Shown here one piece after another: positions 27,198-36,389 of a stretch of 64,000 nt of DNA; position 1 is the first letter of the stretch; every line of letters starts with the position of its first letter. A model generated the notes under the pieces. The model saw only the letters and a program-made list of their open reading frames with translations, made no database searches and was not told the origin of the DNA. The translations under genes were made by a program, and so were the position numbers. The stretch is from Flavitalea plasmicola. Its GTDB lineage: Bacteria; Bacteroidota; Bacteroidia; Chitinophagales; Chitinophagaceae. The stretch spans positions 853,501-917,500 of the forward strand of contig NZ_JAUOTO010000001.1 of assembly GCF_030546645.1 (NCBI RefSeq), written 5' to 3'.

Positions 27198-27803
27198 TTG
27201 TCAAAGGACCAGGTACAGGAAGAGCAAGCGCTCGTGCGACGCATGGGCGAGGGAGATCACCACGCTTTTAATGAAGTGTTCTCCTTATTGTATCAGCGTA
27301 TCACCTATATGGTCGTCAGGCTGGTGGGTGATGAGGATGACGCAAAAGACATATTGGCAGAGGTCTTTGTAAAACTATGGAACAAACGGACAGATTTCCC
27401 CTCCCTTTCGGCCATGAAGTCTTTCTTATATATATCAGCCCGCAACAGATGCCTGGATCATCTGAAAACAAAGAAAAGACGGGAAGCCTCGAAAAATAGT
27501 TATGCATATTGGATGGATCATCCCGAGGAGGTCTCTTCCCTCGTAGTGAATGCCGAGCTGGTGGCGCAACTGGAGCGAGAGATACAGGCCTTGCCGGCCA
27601 AATGCCGCGAGATCGTTCAATTGGCTTATTACGAGGGGCTTTCGTCCGGGCAGATTGCCCAACGGCTCGGTATCTCGATCCAAACCGTCTGGAACCAAAA
27701 AACGACTGCTATGAATAAGCTGCGGGCTGCCTTTCTTCGTAATGGCATGGCAGGCGTCTGGCTCGCCGGTTATCTTAGCCTGCTGGAATTCCTGAAAAAA
27801 TGA
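27198..27803 (+). CDS. ECF sigma factor paired with FecR (Bacteroidota SusCD type)
   Basis: This is a 201-residue ECF sigma factor. Region 2 spans DHHAFNEVFSLLYQRITYMVVRLVGDEDDAKDILAEVFVKLWNKR, and region 4 spans ALPAKCREIVQLAYYEGLSSGQIAQRLGISIQTVWNQKTTAMNKLR. The TTG start at 27198 gives the usual family length; the first ATG is at 27243 and would remove part of region 2. The next gene is a FecR anti-sigma factor and then SusC with an STN domain, the standard surface-signalling cascade. It is therefore likely the activator of the operon to 38606. Confidence 0.9.
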   Translation: MSKDQVQEEQALVRRMGEGDHHAFNEVFSLLYQRITYMVVRLVGDEDDAKDILAEVFVKLWNKRTDFPSLSAMKSFLYISARNRCLDHLKTKKRREASKNSYAYWMDHPEEVSSLVVNAELVAQLEREIQALPAKCREIVQLAYYEGLSSGQIAQRLGISIQTVWNQKTTAMNKLRAAFLRNGMAGVWLAGYLSLLEFLKK

Positions 27804-27878
27804 CCTTTTCCTGCCTGATCCTATAAATTCTCATTTTTTTCATAGTAGTATACAAAGACCTTGTCGTTCTATAAGCAA

Positions 27879-29051
27879 ATGCAGGAACCATTCGAAAATA
27901 TACAAGAGAAGGAACGGGCCGCCGCGCTCATTGCCAAATACCTACGGGAATCGCTTTCCGATGTAGAAGAGAAAGAGCTGGAAGAATGGATCGGTGCGGC
28001 CGAATGGCATCGCGCCTATTTTCAGCAGTGCATCGACCCAGCCAATCTGCATCAGCTGATGGTGGATTATCATCGGGCTGCGGATATGGAAGAGGGATTG
28101 AGGGCGGCTATCCAGCTTAAGATGGGACGAGTGGTGCCATGGAAGACCTGGTTCAGCGCAGCCGCTGCCATCATTATTATATTGAGCACAGGCGTCTATT
28201 TCTGGTATAGAGGATCATCTCATCACCCCGGGATAGCAACAAGGCAAGCTCAGTCTATCCCGCCGGGCCGACAGGGCGCCATCCTGACGCTGGCCAATGG
28301 ACGGCAATTGACACTCGACAGCCTTCCCAATGGCGTTGTCGCGGAACAAAACGGTTCACGTGCTGCGGTGGTCGATGGGCAGCTGGCTTATCAATCAGTG
28401 GCGCCGGCTGCGGCTACCGCAACCTATAATACGATCACCACACCCAGGGGAAGGCAATACCAGCTGACGCTGCCTGATGGAACGAAGGTGTGGCTGAATG
28501 CAGCCAGCCGCATCACTTTCCCCACCGCATTTGGCGGCGCCTGGAGAAAGGTAGAGATTTCCGGGGAGGCTTATTTTGAAGTGGCCAGGGATGCGGGCAG
28601 ACCATTTAAAGTATCGGCCGGGGGCGCTGACATCGAAGTGCTTGGGACAACCTTCAATATCAATGCATACGAGGATGAACGTGCTATTAAAGCCACCCTG
28701 CTGGAGGGTAGCGTCAAGGTGTCCGGAGCAAGATCGGAAGTGCTGCTGAAGCCGGGACAACAGGCAGTGGTAAATGATCAGCTGCAGGTGAATGACAATA
28801 TAAATATAGAGCAGGTGCTCGCGTGGAAAAATGGCCTGTTCTATTTCAACAGCACCGACATCGCCACGGTGATGCAGCAGCTTTCCAGATGGTATGACAT
28901 CGAAGTGCGCTATGAAGGGAAAGTGCCGGACATCAAGGTGTCGGGTAAGATGGACAAAGGACTAAACCTTAACGAAATATTGGAATTCCTAACTAAAATG
29001 GAGGTTAAATACAGGCTGTTGGGGAGGACAGTTGTTATAACTAACAATTAG
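27879..29051 (+). CDS. FecR-family anti-sigma factor
   Basis: This is a 390-residue inner-membrane anti-sigma factor. The cytoplasmic N-terminal domain (about 1-85: LIAKYLRESLSDVEEKELEEWI) is followed by a TM helix (about 94-112: WFSAAAAIIIILSTGVYFW). The periplasmic FecR domain (LPDGTKVWLNAASRI, GEAYFEVARD, VLGTTFNINAYEDE) and the C-terminal DUF4974-like part (FYFNSTDIATVMQQLSRWYDIEVRYEGK) complete it. The frame begins at a TTG (27861), but the ATG at 27879 is preferred. It should bind the sigma factor encoded upstream and respond to the STN domain of the SusC protein downstream. Confidence 0.93.
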   Translation: MQEPFENIQEKERAAALIAKYLRESLSDVEEKELEEWIGAAEWHRAYFQQCIDPANLHQLMVDYHRAADMEEGLRAAIQLKMGRVVPWKTWFSAAAAIIIILSTGVYFWYRGSSHHPGIATRQAQSIPPGRQGAILTLANGRQLTLDSLPNGVVAEQNGSRAAVVDGQLAYQSVAPAAATATYNTITTPRGRQYQLTLPDGTKVWLNAASRITFPTAFGGAWRKVEISGEAYFEVARDAGRPFKVSAGGADIEVLGTTFNINAYEDERAIKATLLEGSVKVSGARSEVLLKPGQQAVVNDQLQVNDNINIEQVLAWKNGLFYFNSTDIATVMQQLSRWYDIEVRYEGKVPDIKVSGKMDKGLNLNEILEFLTKMEVKYRLLGRTVVITNN

Positions 29052-29168
29052 ATCTTATTGCTCAAAACAAAGCCGAAAGTGTTACGACCACTTCCGGCAG
29101 GCGCTTGGGTAATATACAAAACAAGTCTTAAGACAACTGCTTATTCATCACCCAAACTTTGCAAAAAT

Positions 29169-32100
29169 ATGCAAAAAACTGCTATTTGTAGACGGTCAGC
29201 CTATGGAGGCAACCGCTATGTCACCAAAACACTGTTAGTCATGAAGCTAACAATTATATTTCTAACCGTCGCCCTGCTGAATGTACATGCTAAAGGCTTA
29301 TCGCAGACCGTAACATTTTCCGGTAAAAACGTAGGTATCAAATCTGTGTTTGCAGCCATCGAGAAACAGACGGGTTATTTCTTTGTCTATAACGATCCAT
29401 TGGTGAAGGATCTCAGGACCGTCACCGTCCAGGCGGATAAGCTACCCCTGAAAGCATTCCTGGACCTGCTGTTCAAAGACCTGCAGCTGGACTATACCAT
29501 CCGGAGCAGGACCATTCTCCTGTTCCATAAGACCCCCACCGTAATCCCACCTCCAACAGCCGGAGCCATCGACGCAGATATCGCAACGCCACCCGTCAAC
29601 GTCATGGGAGTGGTCCGCGGAGAAGAGGGGCAGCCGCTGGAAGGCGCTACTATTTATAACAAGCGGTCAAAGAAGTCCACCGTCACGGGTTCTGAAGGGC
29701 ACTTCTCCATGGACGCCAATATAGGCGACGTCCTCCTCATCACCTATGTCAATTACTACTCGCAGGAAGTGGCGGTGAGAAACCCAGCCGCATCTGACCG
29801 TACGGTCTTTATCAATATTACATTGAAGCCCGCCGTGAGTAACCTGAACCAGACAGTGGTCAATGGAATATACAGGCGTCCCACGGAAAATTACACCGGC
29901 GCCGCGCAAACCTACACGATAGAGCAGCTGCGGACCGTAAATAATACCAATGTTCTCTCAGCCCTGCGGTCACTGGACGCCTCCTTTCAGATGCCGTCGG
30001 ATATCAGGTTCGGCTCCGATCCCAACCATTTACCCCAGATACAGGTCCGCGGCTCCAACAGTATCGCCAATGCCGACCTCACCAGCCAATATGGATACAT
30101 CAGCAATCCCCCGTTGTTCATCCTGGATGGCTTCGAAGTACCCTTGCAGGCCATCTATGACCTGGATATGAATAGGATCAGCAAACTGACGATCCTGAAA
30201 GACGCTGCCGCCACCGCGATCTACGGTTCAAAGGCAGCCAATGGCGTTCTTGTCATCGAGACCGTCCAACCCAAAAAGGGAAGGTTAAGGTTCAGTTATA
30301 ATAATAATCTGTCCGTAAATACGCCCGACCTCACCAGCTACCACCTGCTGAATGCTGAACAGAAGCTGCAACTGGAAAAAGCAGCAGGGATTTATAATAC
30401 GACGCCCCAATTGGGCATCACCGCCCAGGAAACCCTGGACCAGATATACAATCATCGACTGGCGGAGGTGAAAAGGGGCGTAAATACCTACTGGCTATCC
30501 AAACCGCTGGCAACGGAATTTAGCCAGAAGCACAGCGTCTACCTGGATGGCGGAGACGATTACATGAGGTATGGCGTGGACGTATCCTATGCGAAGAACA
30601 GCGGTGTCATGAAGGGTTCCAAAAGGGACAATCTTTCGGGAGGCGTCCACTTGATATACCACAAGAACAAATTGCAGTTCACCAATTATTTGTCCGTCAT
30701 CTATAATAGATCCGTTAGCAGCCCCTACGGCGGTTTTTCCCGGTATGCTTCACTGAATCCCTACCTGCGCCCCGTAGACAGCGTCACCGGAAAGGTTCCC
30801 AAGATCCTGGAAAATGCATACGACGGGATCGTATGGCCTACGGTGACGTATAATCCCATGTACGACGCTACCCTGAAGACACGGAATGACAACAGCTATA
30901 CAAGAGTGGCAGACAATCTCCAGGCGGATTGGAATATCCTGGAAAGCCTGAAGCTAAGCACCCGCTTCAGCATGTATAACCAGAAAATTTCCGGCAACGT
31001 ATTCCTGCCTGCAGACGCCACAGCCTTTGTCAATACACCGGATAGCCTTTTCTCTACCCGGGGCTATTTCCAGCAGACGACGGGGCAGATGTCCAGCTAC
31101 CAGGCGGACGTCTTTCTCAATTATGGACAAACTTTTGGGCGCCATACTGTTTTTGGTACGGCAGGCTCCCATATTCAACAGGATAAGACTTACACCAATA
31201 CCATTACTGTGCAGGGATTCCCCAATTCCAGCATGGATGATATACTTTTTGGCCTTCAGTATCCCATCAACGAAAAGCCTACAGGCGCCGAAAGCATTTC
31301 CAGGCTCATCAGCTATTATGCCAACCTAAGCTATGCCTATGATTACCGCTACCTGGTGGATCTGTCTTTCAGGACAGACGGCTCTTCCGTTTATGGCAAC
31401 AATGAGCACTATGCGCCCTTCTGGTCAGCAGGTCTCGGATGGAATATCCACAAAGAAAAATTCGTTAACATTCCCAGGATGATCAATAGGCTGAAGCTCC
31501 GTGCTTCCTATGGCTCCACAGGCTCGCAGAATTTTCCGTCCTTCGCCGCCTCGCAAACCTATGCGTATCTGACCGGCTACCGGTATCTCAACAGCATTGG
31601 GGCGACAATGATCAGCCTGGGCAACAACGATCTGAAGTGGCAGCAGACCAACAAGGCAAATGCAGGCGCCGATATCGAACTGCTCAACGGTCACATCCAG
31701 GCCACTTTCAATTACTATGTAGAAAAGACAAACAACCTCTTTACCACCGTAAATACGACACCTTCTTCCGGTTTTTCCAGTTACTATGCCAACCTGGGAA
31801 AGGTGCAGAATAAAGGATATGAATTTTATCTCACCACCTTCATGCTGAAGAATGAAAAGAAGAATGTATACTGGAGCTTTTATGCGAATCTGTTGCATAA
31901 TGAAAATAAGCTGCTGAAGATCTCCGACGCCCTGAAAGCGCAGAATGATAAGGCTGTTGATCAGCAGACAAAGTCTGATAATCCCATTACCGCCCCTGTC
32001 CTGCAGTACAAGGAAGGACAGAGCGTGAGCACTATCTATGCCGTACGTTCACTGGGCATAGATCCCAGCACAGGCAACGAGATATTCCTGACCAGGGATG

Positions 32101-32624
32101 GAAAGCAGACATACCTGTGGAACCCCCTGGACGAAGTGCCGGTAGGCGATAACCAGCCTAAGGTCACGGGCAACATCGGCACTAACTTCATGTACAAAGG
32201 CGCCAGTATCAATGTCTCCATGCGCACCGAGCTGGGCGGACAGATGTACAATGGCACCCTGGCGGATAGAGTAGAAAATGCCGATCCACATAACAATGTG
32301 GATGTGAGGGTGTTGACGGATCGTTGGCAGAAGCCGGGAGATATAGCCAGATATAAAGGAGTCGCGACCCTGGATGGACAAACACGTACGGATATTACCC
32401 GGGCAACTTCCCGCTTCATTCAGAAGAACAATACCTTGTATTGCGATGCCATCACATTGGGCTACCTGTTTCCCAACCGCCTGACAAGCCGCCTGAAAAT
32501 AAGCCGTCTCCAATGCTACGTCTACATCAACAATCCTTTTGTCGTGTCGTCCATCAGGCAGGAAAGAGGATTGGATTATCCTTTTGCACGTAATTATTCC
32601 TTTTCCCTGCAATTGGGTTTTTAG
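29169..32624 (+). CDS. SusC/RagA-family TonB-dependent transporter with STN domain
   Basis: This is a 1151-residue outer-membrane transporter. The start at 29169 (MQKTAICRRSAYGG) is chosen because this N-terminal sequence is typical of the family in Chitinophagaceae; an internal ATG at 29241 also gives a signal peptide. The order is: signal peptide (to about 45), STN domain (about 47-120), carboxypeptidase-regulatory-like domain (about 145-222), plug with ILKDAAATAIYGSKAANGV, and a beta-barrel ending YSFSLQLGF. The STN domain links it to the FecR/sigma pair just upstream. It is longer than and only distantly similar to the SusC at 752. The substrate is unknown. Confidence 0.95.
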   Translation: MQKTAICRRSAYGGNRYVTKTLLVMKLTIIFLTVALLNVHAKGLSQTVTFSGKNVGIKSVFAAIEKQTGYFFVYNDPLVKDLRTVTVQADKLPLKAFLDLLFKDLQLDYTIRSRTILLFHKTPTVIPPPTAGAIDADIATPPVNVMGVVRGEEGQPLEGATIYNKRSKKSTVTGSEGHFSMDANIGDVLLITYVNYYSQEVAVRNPAASDRTVFINITLKPAVSNLNQTVVNGIYRRPTENYTGAAQTYTIEQLRTVNNTNVLSALRSLDASFQMPSDIRFGSDPNHLPQIQVRGSNSIANADLTSQYGYISNPPLFILDGFEVPLQAIYDLDMNRISKLTILKDAAATAIYGSKAANGVLVIETVQPKKGRLRFSYNNNLSVNTPDLTSYHLLNAEQKLQLEKAAGIYNTTPQLGITAQETLDQIYNHRLAEVKRGVNTYWLSKPLATEFSQKHSVYLDGGDDYMRYGVDVSYAKNSGVMKGSKRDNLSGGVHLIYHKNKLQFTNYLSVIYNRSVSSPYGGFSRYASLNPYLRPVDSVTGKVPKILENAYDGIVWPTVTYNPMYDATLKTRNDNSYTRVADNLQADWNILESLKLSTRFSMYNQKISGNVFLPADATAFVNTPDSLFSTRGYFQQTTGQMSSYQADVFLNYGQTFGRHTVFGTAGSHIQQDKTYTNTITVQGFPNSSMDDILFGLQYPINEKPTGAESISRLISYYANLSYAYDYRYLVDLSFRTDGSSVYGNNEHYAPFWSAGLGWNIHKEKFVNIPRMINRLKLRASYGSTGSQNFPSFAASQTYAYLTGYRYLNSIGATMISLGNNDLKWQQTNKANAGADIELLNGHIQATFNYYVEKTNNLFTTVNTTPSSGFSSYYANLGKVQNKGYEFYLTTFMLKNEKKNVYWSFYANLLHNENKLLKISDALKAQNDKAVDQQTKSDNPITAPVLQYKEGQSVSTIYAVRSLGIDPSTGNEIFLTRDGKQTYLWNPLDEVPVGDNQPKVTGNIGTNFMYKGASINVSMRTELGGQMYNGTLADRVENADPHNNVDVRVLTDRWQKPGDIARYKGVATLDGQTRTDITRATSRFIQKNNTLYCDAITLGYLFPNRLTSRLKISRLQCYVYINNPFVVSSIRQERGLDYPFARNYSFSLQLGF

Positions 32625-32641
32625 CATTTAACACTTAAAAA

Positions 32642-34093
32642 ATGAATGGAATGAAAAATAAAATAATTGGAGCGCTGCTGGTGACCCTCATTTTTGCCTC
32701 CGGCTGTAAGAAATGGCTGGATGTGAAACCCAAATCCATTGTGGAGGAAAACCAGCTTTTCACTACAGAAAAAGGCTTCGAGGATGCCATGTACGGAGTT
32801 TACACTACCATGGCGAATGCGTCGCTATATGGAGATCAGCTGACGATGAGCTTTCTTGATGTGCTTGCTCAGCAATATGATTGTTCCACCAGGCCGACGC
32901 ATATTTTTTACCAGGCTTCACTCTATAATTATGCGGATGCAACGGTAAAGACCAGGATCGCCGGCGTATGGGATTCCATGTACAATGCGATCATCAATGT
33001 CAATAATGTTTTGCTCAAGATAGATGGAAAAAAGGGCCTCTTTCAGTCCGGAAATTATGAGCTGGTGAAAGGAGAAGCCCTCGGGCTGCGTGCTTTCATG
33101 CATTTTGACCTGCTGCGGATGTTTGGCGGCGCTTATGCCACCCATCCCTCACAAGCGGCCATCCCTTATGTTACCACTGTGTCCGGCGGGGTTACCCCTT
33201 TGTCGACGGTGAGCCAGATCCTGGATAGTGTGATCGCCGACCTGACGATCGCTTCCGGCCTGCTCAGCGGCTATAAGAACATAGACGCCAACTTTGCTTT
33301 TGAAACCCCCAATTCCCAAAATGACTGGCTCAATCGACGGCAGAGCCATTTTAATTATTGGGCCGCGGAAGCCACGCTGGCCAGAGTTTATCTTTATAAA
33401 GGGGACAAGCAGCAGGCGTTGCTGCACGCTACGAACCTGATCAATTCCAATATGTTCACGTTCGAGACTGCCACACGGGTGACCACCTATCTGGATAAGA
33501 CATTTATTCCTGAGCAGGTATTTGCTCTTAGCAAGTTCAATCTCAGACCGCAGGTGCAAACATATTTCCACACACCGGCGGGTACCATCAGCTCTAATGG
33601 CGATCTGGACAGTCGGCTTACGAACGATTATGGCAGTGGTGGAGTGATAGACCAGATCTATGAGATCGCCTCGGGCGGCGTAACGGATATCCGGTATGCC
33701 AATCTGTGGCAGCTCAGCGGCAATACTTATTTCTGTTCGAAGTACTGGCAGGATGCCCCACGGCAGGAGTTTGTCAACCTGGTGCCATTGCTCAGACTGC
33801 CGGAAATGTATTACATCGCGGCCGAGTGCTCCGATCCTGCTACAGCTACGGACTATTTGAATGTGGTGCGGAAGCAGCGGGGTGTGAATGACCTCCCTGC
33901 CGGCCTCGATGCAGCGGCTATACAGAATGAGATATTGAAGGAATACCAGCGGGAATTTTATGCGGAAGGACAAATGTTCTATTACTACAAAAGATTGAAC
34001 ATCTCCCAGATAAGGTTCACGACCATTCCCGGTTCCGACAAGGTGTACATATTTCCTTTGCCGGACGCCGAATTGCAATACAGGAGAAATTGA
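32642..34093 (+). CDS. SusD/RagB-family lipoprotein
   Basis: This is a 483-residue partner of the SusC transporter ending 17 bp upstream. The lipobox FASGC (lipid Cys near residue 21) is followed by KKWLDVKPKSIVEENQLFTTEKGFEDAMYGVYTTM, a typical SusD N terminus. The C-terminal part is shorter than in classic SusD but keeps LVPLLRLPEMYYIAAEC and LNVVRKQRGV. It overlaps the frame of the next gene only if that gene is started upstream of its ATG; with the chosen start the genes are 23 bp apart. Confidence 0.93.
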   Translation: MNGMKNKIIGALLVTLIFASGCKKWLDVKPKSIVEENQLFTTEKGFEDAMYGVYTTMANASLYGDQLTMSFLDVLAQQYDCSTRPTHIFYQASLYNYADATVKTRIAGVWDSMYNAIINVNNVLLKIDGKKGLFQSGNYELVKGEALGLRAFMHFDLLRMFGGAYATHPSQAAIPYVTTVSGGVTPLSTVSQILDSVIADLTIASGLLSGYKNIDANFAFETPNSQNDWLNRRQSHFNYWAAEATLARVYLYKGDKQQALLHATNLINSNMFTFETATRVTTYLDKTFIPEQVFALSKFNLRPQVQTYFHTPAGTISSNGDLDSRLTNDYGSGGVIDQIYEIASGGVTDIRYANLWQLSGNTYFCSKYWQDAPRQEFVNLVPLLRLPEMYYIAAECSDPATATDYLNVVRKQRGVNDLPAGLDAAAIQNEILKEYQREFYAEGQMFYYYKRLNISQIRFTTIPGSDKVYIFPLPDAELQYRRN

Positions 34094-34116
34094 TCATTTC
34101 AACAATAATTTATTTT

Positions 34117-34878
34117 ATGCCACCGATCATACGTTTGATGTTCATAATCCTGGCGCCGGCCTGCTTGCTGGGCGCCTGTAAAAAGGAGAATATCCCTGAG
34201 GGCTCCGATGCTAAGTCCGGCGTGTATTTCATATACGCGACCACTGGACTCGGTTTCGGTAACCTCGACAGTCTTAATTATACCTTCGTGGAGAAGAACA
34301 GCTCCGTCCAAATGGATACTGTCTGGCTGGCGGTGCGTATTTCGGGAGGGACCGTCGATCATGACCGCATCATTAAGCTGTCAGCGGTAAGCGCTGGCAC
34401 CACCGCTGTAGAAGGCGTTCATTACAAATTACTGGATTACACCATGCCCAAAAATTCTTTTGGGACAAATCTTGGTGTCGTACTGTTGCGCGATCCTTCC
34501 TTGCAGGACACGTCCGTGGTGTTGAAGCTCGAGCTGCAGCCCACCGATGATTTTCCCGTGCTGATGAAAGATACTATTATGGGCGACGGGAAATTCTATA
34601 GCAGGAATAGCTATAAGATCAATTTCACCGACAGGCTGATCAAACCCAGCAACTGGGATTCTTATCTCATCACCTTTTTCGGCGCTTACAGCAACGTTAA
34701 ATTCAGGTTCATGGCCGAGACCCTGGGCGTTTCATCCTTCCCCGATACAGGGCCTAATGCGCTGAAATATCCCCAGCTCCAGTACTATCAGAATGTGGTG
34801 AGGAATGCACTGGTGGAATATAATGCCGCACATGGTCCTCTCATCGACGAGAATGGTAATTCCGTTGTATTTCCTTAA
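34117..34878 (+). CDS. DUF4843-family lipoprotein
   Basis: This is a 253-residue lipoprotein (lipobox LLGAC) of the DUF4843 type, recognised by its place after SusD and by the pattern LNYTFVEKNSSVQMDTVWLAVRISG, FTDRLIKPSNWDSYLITFFGAYSNVKFRFM. The start is the ATG at 34117, which puts a proper signal peptide first; the frame opens at a TTG at 34090. Such proteins accompany SusC/SusD pairs and are presumed accessory surface proteins of the same uptake system. No enzymatic role is known to me. Confidence 0.85.
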   Translation: MPPIIRLMFIILAPACLLGACKKENIPEGSDAKSGVYFIYATTGLGFGNLDSLNYTFVEKNSSVQMDTVWLAVRISGGTVDHDRIIKLSAVSAGTTAVEGVHYKLLDYTMPKNSFGTNLGVVLLRDPSLQDTSVVLKLELQPTDDFPVLMKDTIMGDGKFYSRNSYKINFTDRLIKPSNWDSYLITFFGAYSNVKFRFMAETLGVSSFPDTGPNALKYPQLQYYQNVVRNALVEYNAAHGPLIDENGNSVVFP

Positions 34879-34897
34879 ACCTCCAAAGCTAATTCTT

Positions 34898-36373
34898 ATG
34901 CGACAGCTATTAAATAACATCATCCGGAGCCTGGCGGTAATGTGGATACTGACAGGTTGTTATAAGGATAAGGGCAATTATGCCTACCATACTATCAATG
35001 ACATCAATGCCATCACCTCAGCCGATACATTCAGGGTGACCAGGCTGGATACGTTGACGATCACGCCTGTGATCAAAGGATTGGATACCGCACGGGTGCG
35101 TTATGAGTGGCGGGTGATGCCTGTGGAAGATCCCGCCGACCCGCTGAGCATCGGTAAGATCGTCGTGCTGTCTACCCAGCATACCCTGCATGAACAGATC
35201 ACCTTGAAAGCGAGCGCCAATTATTACAGGCTTGACCTCGTCATGATCGACACCGTCACCGGTGTAAGTTATTTCAGGCAATTGGCGCTGCAGGTAACCA
35301 CCGCATTCCAGACAGGCTGGATGCTGCTGGAGCAGGTGGGCGGTAACACCGACATCAGCTTTATTACGCCTGAAAATAAGGTTTTCCATAATGTGTACTC
35401 CGCCGCCAACCCGGATAAACCTCTTCCGGCTTCTTCCTGGAAGCTCATCAGCATCAATACCTACGGTCTTTTGGGGATCCTGAACCAGGTGTATTTCGAT
35501 ACGGAAGGATATACCCTGGACAATACCACTCTACAGGTGACAGCACCCTATTCGAAGCTGTTCTTTGGACCTCCGGCCACCGTGCAGCCCCAGAATGTGT
35601 CGAAGCCCAGCATCTTTTCCTATGGTCCTTTTACGTTCAGTGCCGGGAAGATCTACGGAATGAATAGCATCTACACTTCGACCCTGTTCGGTGCAGCCTA
35701 TACCCAGCCCGATGATCAGGGATATACCGCAGCTCCCTATGTGGCGGGAGGACTCTCGTATGGCGCCATCTTCTTCGATCAGGCTCATCACCGCTTCATG
35801 TATGATGGCGGTGGCACTTCCACCGCGCTGAAGGTATTCCCTCCCAACAACACCATGGCCTATGACCTGAACAAGGTGGATAAGAAGATGCTGACGATGA
35901 AAGCCGGTATGGGATGGGACCTCTGGCCGGACAACTGGTATGCCGTCTTTAAGAATGAAGGCGATGACAGCTGTTTCCTTTATACCGTCAATGCCAACGG
36001 TAATCTCACCACTACGCCGGTGGCTGCCGGAATGCAGGCCATCCTGAACAGCCCGGATGTACAAAGAAGCCCGGATTACCTGTTCTCAAGCACCGTGAAG
36101 CAGATGTATTATGCGGCTGACAATAAATTATATGTCTATGATATGGCTGCCAATCAATCGAGGGTGGTCTATCAATTCCCGGCAGGGGAGATGATCACCG
36201 CCTTGCAAATGCAGAATAATACGATCACGGCGGCTACCTACGATGGCAGCGCCAGCGGAGGGACGGTGTATGATCTGCCTATATCTTCTACAGGGGATAT
36301 CTCTGGTAATTCCTATACACGAAAGAATACGGGTTTTGAAAAAATTATCACTTTAACGTTCAAGGTCGGTTAA
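34898..36373 (+). CDS. PKD-like family lipoprotein of SusCD operon
   Basis: This is a 491-residue lipoprotein (signal to LTGC, about residue 19) starting with CYKDKGNYAYHTINDINAI, the usual opening of the PKD-like family found after SusD and DUF4843. The first about 130 residues contain an Ig/PKD-like module (RYEWRVMP). The rest is a predicted beta-rich, propeller-like region. The start at 34898 is chosen over an upstream in-frame ATG at 34805 that overlaps the previous gene and lacks a signal peptide. It is probably a surface ligand-binding accessory of the operon. Confidence 0.85.
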   Translation: MRQLLNNIIRSLAVMWILTGCYKDKGNYAYHTINDINAITSADTFRVTRLDTLTITPVIKGLDTARVRYEWRVMPVEDPADPLSIGKIVVLSTQHTLHEQITLKASANYYRLDLVMIDTVTGVSYFRQLALQVTTAFQTGWMLLEQVGGNTDISFITPENKVFHNVYSAANPDKPLPASSWKLISINTYGLLGILNQVYFDTEGYTLDNTTLQVTAPYSKLFFGPPATVQPQNVSKPSIFSYGPFTFSAGKIYGMNSIYTSTLFGAAYTQPDDQGYTAAPYVAGGLSYGAIFFDQAHHRFMYDGGGTSTALKVFPPNNTMAYDLNKVDKKMLTMKAGMGWDLWPDNWYAVFKNEGDDSCFLYTVNANGNLTTTPVAAGMQAILNSPDVQRSPDYLFSSTVKQMYYAADNKLYVYDMAANQSRVVYQFPAGEMITALQMQNNTITAATYDGSASGGTVYDLPISSTGDISGNSYTRKNTGFEKIITLTFKVG

Positions 36374-36389
36374 CTATTAAATATTTTAT

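Noticed and set aside
33149..34078. 309-codon frame opposite the SusD gene
   Set aside because: Shadow frame without features; SusD motifs on the plus strand are clear.
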